Shown here in pieces: positions 47,822 to 58,293 of a stretch of DNA of 64,000 bases. The DNA is from Terrihalobacillus insolitus. GTDB taxonomy: Bacteria; Bacillota; Bacilli; Bacillales; Amphibacillaceae. The DNA lies in NCBI RefSeq assembly GCF_028416575.1, contig NZ_JAMQKB010000014.1, positions 1 through 64,000 of the forward strand, given 5' to 3'. A program made the translations under genes and the position numbers. Each line of letters begins with the position of its first letter. Positions within the stretch are counted from its first letter, which is position 1. The notes under the pieces were generated by a model that was not told the DNA's origin, searched no databases, and worked only from the letters and a program-made list of their open reading frames with translations.

Positions 47822-48488
47822 AGGTTTCCCTCCAATTGTTTACAATAGATTGAAACAGTTTGATTCCGTCGTCACTGCCGAGTATTGCATCGCTTGCCCG
47901 TTCTGGGTGAGGCATCATTCCCAATACATTTCCATCCTTATTGACAATTCCAGCGATATCCCCGATCGAGCCATTCGGATTATTCTCATATGTGAAAACA
48001 ATTTGGTTGTTTGATTGTAGCTGCTGATAGGTGGTATCATCACAAAAATAGTTCCCTTCGCCATGAGCAATCGGCAGTGTAATTGTTTCGAGTGCCGCAT
48101 ATTCAGAAGTAAATAATGTTTGATTATTCTGTACAATGAGGCCCTCTTGGTGACACATGAATTTTAACCGCTCATTTCGAAGCATCGCGCCTGGGAGTAG
48201 TTGTGCTTCAAGAAGAACTTGAAAACCATTGCACACCCCTAAAATTGGCGTACCGTTACTTGCTTCAGTCTTTATTTGATCCATAATATGGGATGTAGAT
48301 GCAATCGCACCAGACCGCAAATAGTCTCCATAAGAAAATCCACCAGGCAATAGTATCGCATCATAGTTTGCTAAATTTGCGTCTTGATACCATACGAAGT
48401 CCGCTTCCTCCCCTAAAGCATCTTTAACTGCATAGTACATATCCCGATCACAATTTGACCCTGGAAAAACGACTACGGCAAATTTCAC
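47805..48488 (-). CDS. purQ: Phosphoribosylformylglycinamidine synthase subunit PurQ (glutaminase)
   Basis: 227 residues, class I glutamine amidotransferase: [17 protein letters not shown], the nucleophile in [12 protein letters not shown], and the catalytic His/Glu pair in [10 protein letters not shown]. Produces ammonia for PurL. Start overlaps the purS stop by four bases; ends 17 bases inside purL. Confidence 0.95.
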   Translation of the reverse strand: MKFAVVVFPGSNCDRDMYYAVKDALGEEADFVWYQDANLANYDAILLPGGFSYGDYLRSGAIASTSHIMDQIKTEASNGTPILGVCNGFQVLLEAQLLPGAMLRNERLKFMCHQEGLIVQNNQTLFTSEYAALETITLPIAHGEGNYFCDDTTYQQLQSNNQIVFTYENNPNGSIGDIAGIVNKDGNVLGMMPHPERASDAILGSDDGIKLFQSIVNNWRETYVAGA

Positions 48489-48736
48489 TGGACGATGCCC
48501 TCCTCCACGATATACGTGTAATCTTCAATTACTGGATTTGCTAATAATTTGGTGCACATTTCTTCTATTTGTTGTTCAACATTGGCATCGTCTTCCACGA
48601 TTAATTCCATGTATTTCCCAACCCGTGCTTGTTTAACAGCAGTGTAGCCTAGTGTATGCAACGATTCCTGAACCGCTTTCCCTTGAGGATCCAGCACACC
48701 TTGTTTTAACGTAATATATAAATTTATTTTCTTCAT
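48485..48736 (-). CDS. purS: Phosphoribosylformylglycinamidine synthase subunit PurS
   Basis: 83 residues: [27 protein letters not shown] and GKYMELIVE, the PurS signature. The small dimer bridges PurL and PurQ in the FGAM synthase complex. One base separates it from purC; it overlaps purQ. Confidence 0.95.
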   Translation of the reverse strand: MKKINLYITLKQGVLDPQGKAVQESLHTLGYTAVKQARVGKYMELIVEDDANVEQQIEEMCTKLLANPVIEDYTYIVEEGIVQ

Positions 48737-48737
48737 T

Positions 48738-49448
48738 CTAAATTTCCTCCAGTCGTGCCAAAATTTTGTTGTACACGTCCATCAGATCGCCCAAATCCTC
48801 ACGAAATACATCTTTATCCATTTTTTCTCCTGTATCTACATCCCAAAGTCTACATGTATCGGGGGAAATTTCATCAGAGAGAACGATTTGACCATCTACT
48901 GTTCTACCAAATTCAAGCTTGAAATCAACGAGCGAGAGATTCACCAAGTAAAAGAAATCAGCGAGGTGCTCCCCAATTGCGACGGCGGTTTCCTTTATCA
49001 TCTGTAGCTCTTCTTTTGTTACGTCGGTGAGCAGGAGTGCATGATCATCATTTACTAATGGATCATCAAGCACATCATCTTTAAAGAAGAGCTCTACAAG
49101 AGGCGGTATAAATGGTGTTTTTTCTTTTATTGGAAGTCTTCTCGTAATACTTCCTGCCGCAATCCTTCGTACGACAACCTCCAAAGGAATGATCGTCGTT
49201 TTTTTCACAAGCTGTTCTGTTTCATTCAATCCCTTTTCAAAATGGGTTGGGATTCCCTTTTCATGTAAATAATTAAAAATTTTCGCCGATATGAGGTTAT
49301 TGTATCTCCCTTTCCCCACAAAACTTTCCTTTTTTTTGCCGTTAAAAGCTGTCGCATCATTTTTATAAGATAGAATCAGCTTTTCTTCCTCGCCGACAAC
49401 GTTGAAAACTTGTTTAGCCTTACCCTCATAGAGAAGATTCCCCTTCAT
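48738..49448 (-). CDS. purC: SAICAR synthetase
   Basis: 236 residues: LLYEGKAKQVF, SYKNDATAFNGKK, VVVRRIAAGSITRR, KLEFGRTVDGQIVLSDEISPDTCRLWD. ATP-dependent ligation of aspartate to CAIR, step 8. 84 bases separate it from purB; the gap holds nothing recognisable beyond its ribosome binding region. Confidence 0.95.
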   Translation of the reverse strand: MKGNLLYEGKAKQVFNVVGEEEKLILSYKNDATAFNGKKKESFVGKGRYNNLISAKIFNYLHEKGIPTHFEKGLNETEQLVKKTTIIPLEVVVRRIAAGSITRRLPIKEKTPFIPPLVELFFKDDVLDDPLVNDDHALLLTDVTKEELQMIKETAVAIGEHLADFFYLVNLSLVDFKLEFGRTVDGQIVLSDEISPDTCRLWDVDTGEKMDKDVFREDLGDLMDVYNKILARLEEI

Positions 49449-49532
49449 GTCCTCCGCCCTTTCATTCCATTTGGATAATAAGATACTAAATCGCCGCCAT
49501 CACAAGACCACAAGCAATTCCAATACGTACAC

Positions 49533-50828
49533 TTATGAAAGTCCAATTTTGTCAAAAATCTGGTCGACGTTTTTTAAATGGTACGTGTAGTCAAAGCAGT
49601 CTGCGATTTGATCGGCGGATAATACCGTTGTGATCTTTTCTTCTGCTTCGATTCGTTCACGAAACGGAACGCCATTTTCCCATGCCTTCATTGCATTTGG
49701 TTGGACAAGATCATACGCTTCTTCTCTACTCATCCCTTGATCAATTAAGGAAAGAAGGACACGCTGAGAAAAAATAACGCCGTGCGTCTTATCGATGTTG
49801 CGCTTCATATTTTCAGGGAAAACCGTTAAATTCTTCACGATATTTGCGAATCGATTGAGCATGTAGTTCAATGCAATCGTTGAATCTGGTAAAATAATTC
49901 GTTCTGCTGAAGAATGAGAAATATCACGCTCGTGCCAAAGAGAGACATTTTCATAGGCCGTTACCATATGGCCACGGACCACCCGTGCTATTCCAGTCAT
50001 ATTTTCGGAGCCAATCGGGTTTCGTTTATGCGGCATCGCTGACGAACCTTTTTGACCTTTAGCGAAAAATTCTTCCACTTCTCTCGTTTCTGTCTTTTGT
50101 AATCCACGGATTTCGGTTGCAAATTTTTCGATCGAGCTTGCGATTAATGCAAGTGTCCCAACATATTGAGCATGACGGTCACGCTGTAGTGTTTGAGTGG
50201 AGACTGGTGCAGCTGATAAGCCCAATTTTTCACATACATAACGCTCCACAAACGGGTCTATGTTCGCATATGTTCCGACAGCTCCAGAAAGTTTACCCGT
50301 TTCAATCGTGTTGGCTGCTGCGTCAAATCTTTCTAGATTACGCTTCATTTCCTCATACCAAAGTGCTAATTTCAGACCAAATGTTGTCGGCTCAGCATGG
50401 ACACCATGTGTTCTACCCATCATGACTGTGTGTTGATGTTCCTTTGCCTTTGTTGCTAATATGTCAATGAATCGTTGAATATCATTACGAATAATCGTGT
50501 TCGCTTGTTTGAGCAGGTAGGATAAAGCAGTGTCCACAACGTCGGTTGAGGTAAGTCCGTAGTGAACCCACTTTTTCTCTTCCCCAAGTGTCTCGGAAAC
50601 AGCTCGAGTGAAGGCAACAACATCATGCCTTGTATCTTGCTCAATCTGATGAATTCGATTGACGTCAAAAGTTGCGTGTTCACGAAGTTTATGAACGTCC
50701 TCCTTTGGAATAATCCCCAGCTCACTCCACGCTTCACATGCTAATAGTTCAACCTCTAGCCATGCCTGAAAACGATTGTCTTCTGTCCAAATGGCCCCCA
50801 TCTCTTCTCGTGTATAACGTTCGATCAT
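49533..50828 (-). CDS. purB: Adenylosuccinate lyase
   Basis: 431 residues of the fumarase/aspartase superfamily: [26 protein letters not shown], the catalytic histidine in [12 protein letters not shown] and the mobile signature loop [16 protein letters not shown]. Acts twice in purine synthesis, on SAICAR and on adenylosuccinate. It is separated from purK by a 53-base gap holding footprints of the MITE-like repeat. Confidence 0.95.
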   Translation of the reverse strand: MIERYTREEMGAIWTEDNRFQAWLEVELLACEAWSELGIIPKEDVHKLREHATFDVNRIHQIEQDTRHDVVAFTRAVSETLGEEKKWVHYGLTSTDVVDTALSYLLKQANTIIRNDIQRFIDILATKAKEHQHTVMMGRTHGVHAEPTTFGLKLALWYEEMKRNLERFDAAANTIETGKLSGAVGTYANIDPFVERYVCEKLGLSAAPVSTQTLQRDRHAQYVGTLALIASSIEKFATEIRGLQKTETREVEEFFAKGQKGSSAMPHKRNPIGSENMTGIARVVRGHMVTAYENVSLWHERDISHSSAERIILPDSTIALNYMLNRFANIVKNLTVFPENMKRNIDKTHGVIFSQRVLLSLIDQGMSREEAYDLVQPNAMKAWENGVPFRERIEAEEKITTVLSADQIADCFDYTYHLKNVDQIFDKIGLS

Positions 50829-50849
50829 GATTATCCTCCTAGTATCTTA

Positions 50850-50881
50850 GTGCGTGTTCAAGTGCGTGTTCAACATCCTCT
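50850..50881 (+). repeat. MITE footprint inside the purine operon
   Basis: GTGCGTGTTCAA is followed immediately by GTGCGTGTTCAACATCCTCT: two left ends joined to a right end, without the element body. It fills most of the purK-purB gap and ends at the purK stop codon. Consistent with insertion and near-precise loss. Confidence 0.7.
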
Positions 50882-51997
50882 TCAAGAAAAAATTTGTTTG
50901 TCCCGTTGAATATCTGCTATAGATGCACCGATAAACGTGACATGACCCATTTTTCTTTTTGGCTTGATCTCTTTTTTTCCGTATACATGAATATGTCCAC
51001 TTGTGGATGCTTGGATCCTTGCTAAATAGTCTTCCACATCTTCTCCTAATAGATTGACCATACATGCAGCCCCATGGGAGTGGATTTCGATTAAAGGAAG
51101 ACCGCAAATCGCTCTTATGTGCTGTTCAAACTGTGATACATTACAGCATTCAATCGTAAAATGTCCTGAATTGTGTGGCCGTGGCGCCATTTCGTTCATA
51201 TATATATCTTCCCCATGAACAAACATTTCAATTGCAAACGTACCAATTACATCTATTCCATCGGCAATCGCTCTCGCTGCAGCTAACACCTTTTCTTTCA
51301 CCTGTGCGGATACACGAGCAGGAGCGATTGTTGTGTGTAATATGTGATCTTTGTGTGCGTTTTCTGCAAGTGGAAAAAAAGTAATATCACCTGAATGAGA
51401 TCTCGTAAATACGACCGATACTTCCTTGTCAAAGCTTAACCATTTTTCAAGCACACATCTTCCATGCTTTTCAACAAAAACAATAGCTTCTAACAAATCA
51501 TCCTCGGATTCTAGCTTCATTTGTCCTTTTCCGTCATATCCACCTCGACACGTTTTCACTACTGCTGGATACTCTATCTTGGTGATCGCCTCATGCAGCT
51601 CTTTCTCATTGTGAACGATGGAAAAGGGAGCAACAGGTAAACCGTTAGCTACCATGCTCTTTTTTTCATTTTCCCGATCCTGTGTGATCTCTAATAATCT
51701 GTAGCCTTGGGGCAATACGTTTTGTTTTTCCAATAAGTGTGCTGCTGCAACGTCAACATTTTCAAATTCATAGGTAATAACGTCACTTAAATCGGCGAGC
51801 AGTTGAATTCCATTCCTATCGTGATAGGGTGCTTCAACATGATGATCTGCAATCTGGGCTGCTGGGCAATCAGGGGTTGGATCAAGCACAGCAATCCGAT
51901 ATCCCATATGCTTTGCGGCCGTTGCCATCATTCTACCAAGCTGACCCCCGCCTAAGATGCCAATTGTTTGTCCAGGTAAAATGTTATTTGGTTGCAA
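50882..51997 (-). CDS. purK: N5-carboxyaminoimidazole ribonucleotide synthase
   Basis: 371 residues, ATP-grasp: [51 protein letters not shown] and [19 protein letters not shown]- and bicarbonate-dependent carboxylation of AIR, the partner reaction of PurE. The start overlaps the purE 3' end by 14 bases. The extreme C-terminus abuts the repeat footprint; the last residues (RDKQIFS) may therefore have been altered by the insertion. Confidence 0.95.
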   Translation of the reverse strand: MQPNNILPGQTIGILGGGQLGRMMATAAKHMGYRIAVLDPTPDCPAAQIADHHVEAPYHDRNGIQLLADLSDVITYEFENVDVAAAHLLEKQNVLPQGYRLLEITQDRENEKKSMVANGLPVAPFSIVHNEKELHEAITKIEYPAVVKTCRGGYDGKGQMKLESEDDLLEAIVFVEKHGRCVLEKWLSFDKEVSVVFTRSHSGDITFFPLAENAHKDHILHTTIAPARVSAQVKEKVLAAARAIADGIDVIGTFAIEMFVHGEDIYMNEMAPRPHNSGHFTIECCNVSQFEQHIRAICGLPLIEIHSHGAACMVNLLGEDVEDYLARIQASTSGHIHVYGKKEIKPKRKMGHVTFIGASIADIQRDKQIFS

Positions 51998-52466
51998 GTT
52001 GCTCCCTCATTTCTCCCACTTTTTCTGTTAATTCTCGTTTATATCGTTCTAATTTTTGTGCTACATCCTTATCCCATGTGCCAAGTATTTGTGCTGATAA
52101 AAGTCCTGCATTTTGAGCTCCTGCTTTTCCGATTGCAACCGTTGCAACTGGAACGCCGCTGGGCATTTGCACAATCGATAAAAGCGAGTCAATTCCATCT
52201 AATTTCGATTGTACAGGAACACCAATAACAGGCAATGTTGTTTTTGACGCAATCATGCCTGGTAGGTGTGCCGCTCCGCCTGCCCCTGCAATGATTACTT
52301 TCAACCCTCTATCTCTAGCAGATTCTGCATAAGCAAACATGTCGTCTGGTGTACGGTGAGCAGAAATGACTTCCTTTTCATAAGAGATTTCCAATTGATC
52401 TAATAGGTCGCAAGCATGTTTCATTGTATCCCAATCCGATATGCTTCCCATAATAATGCCAATCAT
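51984..52466 (-). CDS. purE: N5-carboxyaminoimidazole ribonucleotide mutase
   Basis: About 160 residues from ATG 52466, preceded by GGGGGACATTTAGC; the longer frame upstream would start inside the riboswitch terminator. Class I Pur[42 protein letters not shown] and [18 protein letters not shown]. Converts N5-CAIR to CAIR. First gene of the twelve-gene pur operon, placed behind a PurR operator, a promoter and a guanine-type riboswitch. Confidence 0.95.
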   Translation of the reverse strand: MIGIIMGSISDWDTMKHACDLLDQLEISYEKEVISAHRTPDDMFAYAESARDRGLKVIIAGAGGAAHLPGMIASKTTLPVIGVPVQSKLDGIDSLLSIVQMPSGVPVATVAIGKAGAQNAGLLSAQILGTWDKDVAQKLERYKRELTEKVGEMREQLATK

Positions 52467-52516
52467 GCTAAATGTCCCCCTTTTTAAACAACCTCTTTTA
52501 CTTGTTAACACACAAA

Positions 52517-52557
52517 AGCCCATTCATTTTCTCCCCATAAGAGAAGATGAATGGGCT
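52517..52557 (-). terminator. purE: Riboswitch-controlled terminator in the purE leader
   Basis: On the minus strand AGCCCATTCATCTTCTC (from 52557) pairs with GAGAAAATGAATGGGCT, followed by TTTTG. It lies between the purine aptamer and the purE ribosome binding site: the expression platform that stops transcription when purine is bound. Confidence 0.85.
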
Positions 52558-52615
52558 AAAAATCGTCCAGTTCACATACGTATCCCGTAGTCTTTAACGG
52601 AATACGTTCATCCTC

Positions 52616-52682
52616 CCTCATAGTCCATCATTTACGGTAATGGGTAGAAACGATCGGGCCATATTCCCGAAATTATATGAGG
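52616..52682 (-). promoter_or_regulatory. Purine riboswitch (guanine class) of the pur operon
   Basis: Minus strand: P1 CCTCATA (52676-52682) pairs with TATGAGG (52616-52622). The loops read ATGGCCCGATCGTTTCTACCC and TTACCGTAAATGATGG in the usual order. The discriminating pyrimidine in the closing GACTATG is C, as in guanine/hypoxanthine riboswitches (adenine types have U). Confidence 0.93.
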
Positions 52683-52711
52683 TATATCTATTTTTCCTTT
52701 TGTCTATTTAC

Positions 52712-52741
52712 ATGATAACAAGGATTCGTTTTCAATGTCAA
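52712..52741 (-). promoter_or_regulatory. SigmaA promoter of the pur operon
   Basis: Minus strand TTGACA (52736-52741), 18-base spacer, TATCAT (52712-52717), located between the PurBoxes and the riboswitch aptamer. Confidence 0.75.
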
Positions 52742-52745
52742 CGCA

Positions 52746-52789
52746 TTTTTCGAACAATAGAATATTTAATTAAATTAATGTTCGTATTT
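52746..52789. promoter_or_regulatory. PurR operator: two PurBoxes upstream of purE
   Basis: Plus-strand box TTTTTCGAACAAT (52746-52758) and minus-strand box AAATACGAACATT (52777-52789). The central CGAA words are 30 bases apart and inverted, as in Bacillus PurR targets. The same spacing recurs upstream of pbuG. Confidence 0.85.
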
Positions 52790-52980
52790 TAGTTGCGAAT
52801 AGTATCAAAAATGATGCTTTTGCCGATCGGCGTAACTGTTTTTTCTCCATTTTCATCTATTTCTTTAAAAATTGGTTCCTCCATTTTACGGACGGGACGA
52901 TATCCCTCTTTTTCTATTCTGTCCAAACACTGATCAATCGTTTCGTTAGCCTGTAATACAAATCTTTTTTTGTTACTCAC
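52789..52980 (-). CDS. yebG: NETI motif protein (YebG)
   Basis: 63 residues from GTG 52980 (AGGACAA upstream), overlapping the YebE stop; a longer in-frame start at 53028 would lie well inside yebE. The protein has the naming motif [30 protein letters not shown]. Small, soluble, function unknown; conserved in Bacillaceae between yebE and purE. Its stop codon lies inside the PurBox pair, so the purine operator begins where this gene ends. Confidence 0.85.
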   Translation of the reverse strand: MSNKKRFVLQANETIDQCLDRIEKEGYRPVRKMEEPIFKEIDENGEKTVTPIGKSIIFDTIRN

Positions 52981-53566
52981 CTTGTTGTCCTGGTTGCGAT
53001 TGGACTGCTTCTTTTGCCTTTTTGCCACTTTTAATACGTCCCCTTCTTACCTGTTTCACCCAGAAGCCACCATGTATTTGTTTCGGTTCATATGCAATAA
53101 TAAATGCCTTAGGGTCTAATTCACGGATTGTATCATATAAAAGAAGTTCATATTTTCTAGGTGTTAGAATTTGCATGGCTAGTCGATCGCCTTCCATTCC
53201 GTATGCAAACCAACTTGTCACACCATACCCTTTATCCCGAAGTTTCCTAGTAAATTCGATGTTCGGATCAGACGATATAACATTGACCGTTATATACCCA
53301 AGCGCCAATTTTTCCTCTATTTTCGATCCAACCACGACCCCAATGCCAAAGCCAAGCGCATACGCTACAATGTTCTCAATTTCGTTTAAATTATCTAACA
53401 CTAACCCCAGTCCAAGTATATAGACCGTTATTTCAAAGACACTTACAACTGCAGCAGTATAGCGTCTTCCTTTCAATGTTAAAATCATTCGAATTGTATT
53501 AAATGCAACATATGTAACGTTCACAAGCAGGATTATCGTAATCATGACAACCGTATTATCCAGCAA
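52973..53566 (-). CDS. yebE: DUF2179 membrane protein (YebE)
   Basis: About 197 residues if started at TTG 53566 (GGGGGG six bases upstream); ATG 53545 is an alternative and the long frame to 53671 is unlikely. Three membrane segments ([50 protein letters not shown]) precede a cytoplasmic DUF2179 domain ([48 protein letters not shown]). Related to YitT-type C-terminal domains; function unknown. Divergent from the small heat-shock gene. Confidence 0.8.
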   Translation of the reverse strand: MLDNTVVMITIILLVNVTYVAFNTIRMILTLKGRRYTAAVVSVFEITVYILGLGLVLDNLNEIENIVAYALGFGIGVVVGSKIEEKLALGYITVNVISSDPNIEFTRKLRDKGYGVTSWFAYGMEGDRLAMQILTPRKYELLLYDTIRELDPKAFIIAYEPKQIHGGFWVKQVRRGRIKSGKKAKEAVQSQPGQQGE

Positions 53567-53761
53567 TTCAATCCCCCCACAAATTTCTTCTGTACGACCA
53601 TTAAGTGTGAACTGTAAAAGTAATAGGAGTTTCACCCAGGTTAACACTCTTACATACACTATTTTAACCAAGTAGAAGGACTAAAAGAAATTCCATCTAT
53701 ATGTTAGCTAGTTTACTACTGCCAGGTAATCAGCGCAAATTAGGAAAGGAGCATGATAAAA

Positions 53762-54199
53762 ATGGATCCATTTCGTAACATGGGAGACTGGAAGAAAAAT
53801 TTAGATCACTTTTTTGGCGATCGTTTTTGGAATGAATTTGAAGGGATAATGAAGCCAACCATCCCTCAGATGAATATCTATCAAAAGGAAAATGAGCTAT
53901 TTTGTATAGTCAACATCCCAGGGTTAAATGATTTAGACAATGTTCATGTATATGTGGATCATGCCACTCTTGAATTAAAAGGTGTCATTAACATCGATCA
54001 TGTTGGAGGACACATCGTAACCGAGGAAATATTGCAAGGCTCCTTTGAAAGAAAAATGGACCTTCCTTTTCCTGTTCGTGACGACAAAATTAACGCTACT
54101 TATGGTCACGGGTTACTTGTGATTCACCTGCACCGACTTGTTACAAATAAAAAAAATAAAAACCGCTTGGAAATTCGTAATTTAGAGGATGAGGAGTAG
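53762..54199 (+). CDS. Small heat-shock protein (Hsp20/alpha-crystallin family)
   Basis: About 145 residues from ATG 53762, about ten bases after AGGAGC; the ATG at 53753 is too close to that site. A short N-terminus (DPFRNMGDWKKNLDHFFGDRFW) is followed by an alpha-crystallin domain at ~40-130 with NELFCIVNIPGLNDLDNVHVYV, FERKMDLPFPV and YGHGLLVIHLHR. The C-terminal I-x-I/V anchor is not obvious. ATP-independent holdase by family; some Bacillus relatives are spore-associated. It replaces the yebC/yebD area of B. subtilis. Confidence 0.8.
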   Translation: MDPFRNMGDWKKNLDHFFGDRFWNEFEGIMKPTIPQMNIYQKENELFCIVNIPGLNDLDNVHVYVDHATLELKGVINIDHVGGHIVTEEILQGSFERKMDLPFPVRDDKINATYGHGLLVIHLHRLVTNKKNKNRLEIRNLEDEE

Positions 54200-54220
54200 C
54201 GGTTCATTACCCCCATCCTC
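54185..54220. terminator. Weak hairpin between hsp20 and proA
   Basis: GAGGATG (54185-54191) and CATCCTC (54214-54220) can pair; TTTATCTATTTT follows on the plus strand. It overlaps the last codons of the heat-shock gene and may end both convergent transcripts. Confidence 0.4.
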
Positions 54221-54225
54221 TTTAT

Positions 54226-55470
54226 CTATTTTATCTGCCCTGTTCCACGGATGATATACTTCATGGATGTTAGGGCAGGTAACCCCATTGGACCTCGTGC
54301 GTGCAGTTTCTGTGTACTAATGCCAATCTCTGCGCCAAACCCAAATTCAAATCCATCTGTAAAGCGAGTAGAAGCGTTGTGGTAAAGTGCAGCAGCATCC
54401 ACTTGTTTAAAAAATGCAGCCACATTCTCTTCGTTTTCTGTAATAATTGCTTCAGAGTGTTTCGATCCATATGTTTGAATATGGTTTATTGCTTCTTCTA
54501 AACGATCAACCACTCGAATTGCGACAATTAAATCCAGATATTCTGTTTTCCAATCTTCTTTTGATGCAGGAAGTAAACTGTGATCTAATTGTCTCGCTTT
54601 TTCATTCGCTCTAATTTCAACATTCTTTTCCTTCAACGCTTGAACCAACGCACCAAAGTGTTTGTTAGCCCAATCTTTATGAATGAGAATCGTTTCAGTT
54701 GAGTTACATACGGACGGGCGTTGTGTTTTGGCATTTACCGCAATTTCTACCGCCATCTTATGATCTGCATGATCGTCAATATAAATATGGCAGTTTCCAA
54801 CACCAGTTTCAAGCACAGGTACAGTTGCATTTTTAACGACCGTTTTAATTAATTCCGCTCCACCACGAGGAATGATGACGTCCAAACACTCATTAAGTTG
54901 GAGCATTTTGGTTACAGTTTCTCTACTTGTATCCTCCAATAATTGAACAGAGTCCGTTGGTAATTCGCTTATTTCAAGCGCACGGTGAATAACATCTATA
55001 ATTGCTTTGTTGGAATGGAGCGCAGATGAACTTCCTCGTAGCAAAGATGTGTTACCTGTTTTCAAACAAAGGCTAGACGCATCTACCGTAACGTTTGGTC
55101 TTGCTTCGTAAATCATCCCGATGACCCCAAGTGGTACCCTGATTTTTTCAATTTGCAGACCATTGGGACGTTCCCAGCCTTCAAGTATTTCCCCCACCGG
55201 ATCAGGTAGATCCGCTACTTGGTGAAGCCCTTCTGCCATGTCCTTCATGCGCTCTTCTGTTAGCCTTAAACGGTCAAGTAGATGATCACCAATCCCGTTG
55301 GCTCTCCCTGCGGCTAAATCCTTTTTGTTCTCAGTTAAAATAAATGCTGTCTCCTCTAGTAGTTGTGCAGCTATTAGCTTTAGGGCGTCATTCTTTTGTT
55401 CCGTTGTACATACCGCAAGCCTTGTTGCTAGTTCACTAGCTCTCTGTGCTTTCTCAACTAACTCACTCAT
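54226..55470 (-). CDS. proA: Gamma-glutamyl phosphate reductase
   Basis: About 414 residues from ATG 55470 (GGAGAG upstream), which overlaps the proB stop as ATGA. Aldehyde-dehydrogenase fold with [20 protein letters not shown], the catalytic cysteine in [13 protein letters not shown], and [28 protein letters not shown]-dependent second step of proline synthesis. Coupled to proB under the proline T-box. Confidence 0.95.
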   Translation of the reverse strand: MSELVEKAQRASELATRLAVCTTEQKNDALKLIAAQLLEETAFILTENKKDLAAGRANGIGDHLLDRLRLTEERMKDMAEGLHQVADLPDPVGEILEGWERPNGLQIEKIRVPLGVIGMIYEARPNVTVDASSLCLKTGNTSLLRGSSSALHSNKAIIDVIHRALEISELPTDSVQLLEDTSRETVTKMLQLNECLDVIIPRGGAELIKTVVKNATVPVLETGVGNCHIYIDDHADHKMAVEIAVNAKTQRPSVCNSTETILIHKDWANKHFGALVQALKEKNVEIRANEKARQLDHSLLPASKEDWKTEYLDLIVAIRVVDRLEEAINHIQTYGSKHSEAIITENEENVAAFFKQVDAAALYHNASTRFTDGFEFGFGAEIGISTQKLHARGPMGLPALTSMKYIIRGTGQIK

Positions 55471-56591
55471 TTTAACATTCTCTCCTTTGTTAACGTTACC
55501 CAATTGTTGCGATGAATAACTTCTGCACGATCACGCTTTGTTTTGACTTTCGCCTCTTGGTTAGAATAGCCTTTAATCAAAGCAAGTTCTTCCGCTGTGA
55601 AATTAATTTGTCCTTTTCCAATCAGATCTCCTTTTTCACTCCAAACTTCAACTACATCGCCACTTTCAAATGTCCCACTTAACGCCTTAACACCAGATGG
55701 CAATAGGCTTTTTCCATTGATTAAGACTGCACACTCAGCACCTGCATCAATTACAATTCGACCTGCAACATTCGAGTGGATCCCAATCCATTGCTTTTTA
55801 TTCTTTACCGAAGCATTAATGGAATAGCCAATATATGTGCCATCCCCTTTTCCTGAAGCAATATCAAGTAACTTGTTTGTTCCTTCTCCCTTTCCAATAA
55901 AAGCTTGAACTCCAATGGAAAGGGCTGTTTTGACAGCTTCAAGCTTTGAACGCATCCCACCTGTCCCTACCTTCGAGCCCGCTTTTCCAGCAATAGCTAA
56001 AAGATCATCCGTGATTTCTGGTAAAAAAGTATATTTTTTTGCTTGTGAATGTTTATGTGGGATTCCATCATACAGTCCATTAATATCCGTTAGAATAATA
56101 AGAAAATCAGCATGGGTAAGCCCACTTACTAAAGCGGAAAGCATATCGTTATCACCGAAAGTTAATTCGTCCACTGCGATGGAGTCATTTTCATTAATAA
56201 TCGGTAATACGCCACGCTTTAAAAGTTCAGTTAATGTTGAGTACGCATTATTGTATTGATCCTGTTGTGAGAAATTTTGCCGTGTAAGTAAAAGTTGTGC
56301 AGTTACAATTCCTTCCAACTGAAAATATTCGTAGTACTTTTGCATGAGGAGTCCCTGCCCAACTGCTGCTGCCGCTTGTTTACCAGCAAGTGTAACAGGT
56401 CTTGTTCGATAGCCTAAAACAGGAAACCCTGCAGCAACCGCGCCAGAGGATATGAGAATCACCTCATCCCCCTGCTTTGTCAGTTTAGAAATAGCTGTAA
56501 CGTGTTCCTTGATCTTTTCCGTACAAAGGCTACCGTCTGAATTCGTTAATGAGCTACTCCCAATTTTTACAACAATTCTCTGTTTTGCCAC
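55467..56591 (-). CDS. proB: Glutamate 5-kinase
   Basis: About 374 residues from GTG 56591 behind GAGGAGGAGCGAG; the in-frame extension runs into the T-box leader. The amino acid kinase domain starts [14 protein letters not shown] and has [34 protein letters not shown] and [18 protein letters not shown]-terminal PUA domain follows ([25 protein letters not shown]). First step of proline synthesis, normally proline-inhibited; osmoprotective proline production is possible in a halotolerant host. Confidence 0.95.
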   Translation of the reverse strand: MAKQRIVVKIGSSSLTNSDGSLCTEKIKEHVTAISKLTKQGDEVILISSGAVAAGFPVLGYRTRPVTLAGKQAAAAVGQGLLMQKYYEYFQLEGIVTAQLLLTRQNFSQQDQYNNAYSTLTELLKRGVLPIINENDSIAVDELTFGDNDMLSALVSGLTHADFLIILTDINGLYDGIPHKHSQAKKYTFLPEITDDLLAIAGKAGSKVGTGGMRSKLEAVKTALSIGVQAFIGKGEGTNKLLDIASGKGDGTYIGYSINASVKNKKQWIGIHSNVAGRIVIDAGAECAVLINGKSLLPSGVKALSGTFESGDVVEVWSEKGDLIGKGQINFTAEELALIKGYSNQEAKVKTKRDRAEVIHRNNWVTLTKERMLK

Positions 56592-56653
56592 CTCGCTCCT
56601 CCTCTTTTTATGGTTATAGTACGATAACCCACATGACTTTAACGACAAAATAA

Positions 56654-56910
56654 AAACTCCTCCATCCTTCTTTACCAAAGGACGGAAGAGTTGTATCCGC
56701 GGTACCACCTTTTTTGCAGCTTAACTGTAATAAGCCGCCTTCTTTCAGCCCGTAACGAGGGGGGGGACGGCTAGATTTCGCTAGCAGCTCAGGGGGTAGG
56801 TTCTATCTGTTAGTGGTGGCAGAGCCTTTCAGCCTATGGGCTCCACTCTCTTATACACATATACCAAATATACTGATCCCCATCAATGCCTTCATCTTTT
56901 CTTGAAACAT
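56654..56910 (-). promoter_or_regulatory. proB: T-box riboswitch (proline) upstream of proBA
   Basis: The minus strand carries the T-box sequence AAAAAAGGTGGTACCGCGG (56697-56715) and a following terminator ACTC...GAGT with TTTTTATTT (56654-56691). Stem I lies upstream with the AG-rich distal region, and its specifier loop reads GAA-CCT-ACC (CCT codon at 56798-56800, proline). Uncharged tRNA(Pro) would favour the antiterminator and turn on proBA. Confidence 0.88.
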
Positions 56911-56939
56911 ATTATAAGTTTACCTGCTTCATTCGTCAA
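56911..56939 (-). promoter_or_regulatory. SigmaA promoter of proBA
   Basis: Minus strand TTGACG (56934-56939), 17-base spacer, TATAAT (56911-56916), directly before the T-box leader and close to the pbuG stop at 56945. Confidence 0.85.
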
Positions 56940-56944
56940 CCTCT

Positions 56945-58258
56945 TTAAATTAAGAAGAGAAAATATAAAATAAATATAACAAAAAGCAGCCACATAATAG
57001 GGTTAATTTCTTTCGCCTTGCCTTTGACAACCATCGTAACTGGATAAAAAACAAATCCTATCGCAATCCCCGTAGCTATACTGTACGCTAATGGCATTGT
57101 AATAATCGTTAAAAAAGCAGGAACAGCAATCTCAAATTTATCCCATTCAATTTCTTTTAGAGTAGTACACATCAATACACCGACAATGATGAGCGCCGGC
57201 GCAGTAACCTCAGAAGTAACCATTCCTAGAAGTGGTGAGAAGAACAACGCAAGAATGAACAACCCAGCCGTAACTACTGCAGTAAACCCAGAACGTCCCC
57301 CTGCACTAACCCCTGTAGTAGATTCAACATATGATGTCGTTGTCGAGGTACCTAAAGCCGCACCGACAACAGTTGCTGCAGAATCAGAAAAAAGCGCCTT
57401 GCCTGCACGCGGAAGCTTATTGTCTCTCATTAAACCTGCTTTTGATGCAACAGCCACTAACGTGCCAGCCGTGTCAAAGAAATCTACAAATAGAAAAGTA
57501 AGAATAACAACGAGCATTTGACCCGTAAAGATATCTCCAAAGTGAACAAACGCTTGACCAAAAGTAGGCCCAAGACTTGGAACACTGCCCACAATATCAT
57601 TTAACCCTGATGGAGGTTGAATCAACCCAGCAATTATTCCAGCGATTACTGTTACAATCATTCCATAAAACACGCCACCTTTAATGTCTAAAGCAAGAAG
57701 AATAACGGTAACAAAAATCCCAAATATAGCCAGTAGCGTCGGTCCCGCCGAAAGATCACCTAAACCTACTAATGTCGCATCGTTTCCAACGATAATTCCA
57801 GAGTTCTGAAAACCAATAAAAGCGATAAACAACCCAATCCCAGCACCAACAGCCATTTTTAAGTTTGCTGGAATAGCATTTATAATGGTTTCACGAATAC
57901 CAGTTAACGTCAAAATGATAAAAATAAGTCCAGAAGCTAACACACCCGCTAAAGCCGTTTCCCAAGGAATTCCCCAACCTAACACAACAGTATAGGAGAA
58001 AAATGCGTTTAATCCCATTCCAGGAGCAAGTGCAACCGGATATTTCGCAAGCAGCCCCATAATCAGAGTACCAACCGCGGCAGCAAGTGCAGTAGCAGTA
58101 AACACAGCGCCTGCAGGCATTCCAGTTGCTCCATCAGCCGCCAACGTAATTGGATTGACAAATAAAATGTATGCCATCGCTAAAAACGTTGTTAACCCTG
58201 CAGTAAACTCTGTACGGTAATTTGTTCCAAGTTCTTCAAATTTGAAAAACTTTTTCAT
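56945..58258 (-). CDS. pbuG: Hypoxanthine/guanine permease (NCS2/AzgA family)
   Basis: 437 residues with about 12-14 hydrophobic segments. Family blocks are NYRTEFTAGLTTFLAMAYILFVNP at the start, the pseudo-symmetric ALAPGMGLNAFFSYTVV, FVDFFDTAGTLVAVA and ALFSDSAATVVGAALGTSTTTSYVESTTGVSAGGRSG. These are AzgA/PbuG signatures; B. subtilis PbuG imports hypoxanthine and guanine by proton symport. It has its own PurBoxes, promoter and guanine riboswitch, so both PurR and guanine repress uptake when purines are plentiful. Confidence 0.93.
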   Translation of the reverse strand: MKKFFKFEELGTNYRTEFTAGLTTFLAMAYILFVNPITLAADGATGMPAGAVFTATALAAAVGTLIMGLLAKYPVALAPGMGLNAFFSYTVVLGWGIPWETALAGVLASGLIFIILTLTGIRETIINAIPANLKMAVGAGIGLFIAFIGFQNSGIIVGNDATLVGLGDLSAGPTLLAIFGIFVTVILLALDIKGGVFYGMIVTVIAGIIAGLIQPPSGLNDIVGSVPSLGPTFGQAFVHFGDIFTGQMLVVILTFLFVDFFDTAGTLVAVASKAGLMRDNKLPRAGKALFSDSAATVVGAALGTSTTTSYVESTTGVSAGGRSGFTAVVTAGLFILALFFSPLLGMVTSEVTAPALIIVGVLMCTTLKEIEWDKFEIAVPAFLTIITMPLAYSIATGIAIGFVFYPVTMVVKGKAKEINPIMWLLFVIFILYFLFLI

Positions 58259-58293
58259 TTGATGATTCCTCCCCTATTTTCGTCGCAAAGAAA

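Noticed and set aside
52484..52500. TTTTTAAACAACCTCTTTTA near the purE ribosome binding site, similar to a MITE right end
   Set aside because: It lacks the GACTTTTTGAAC core and sits in the riboswitch expression platform; too weak to call.
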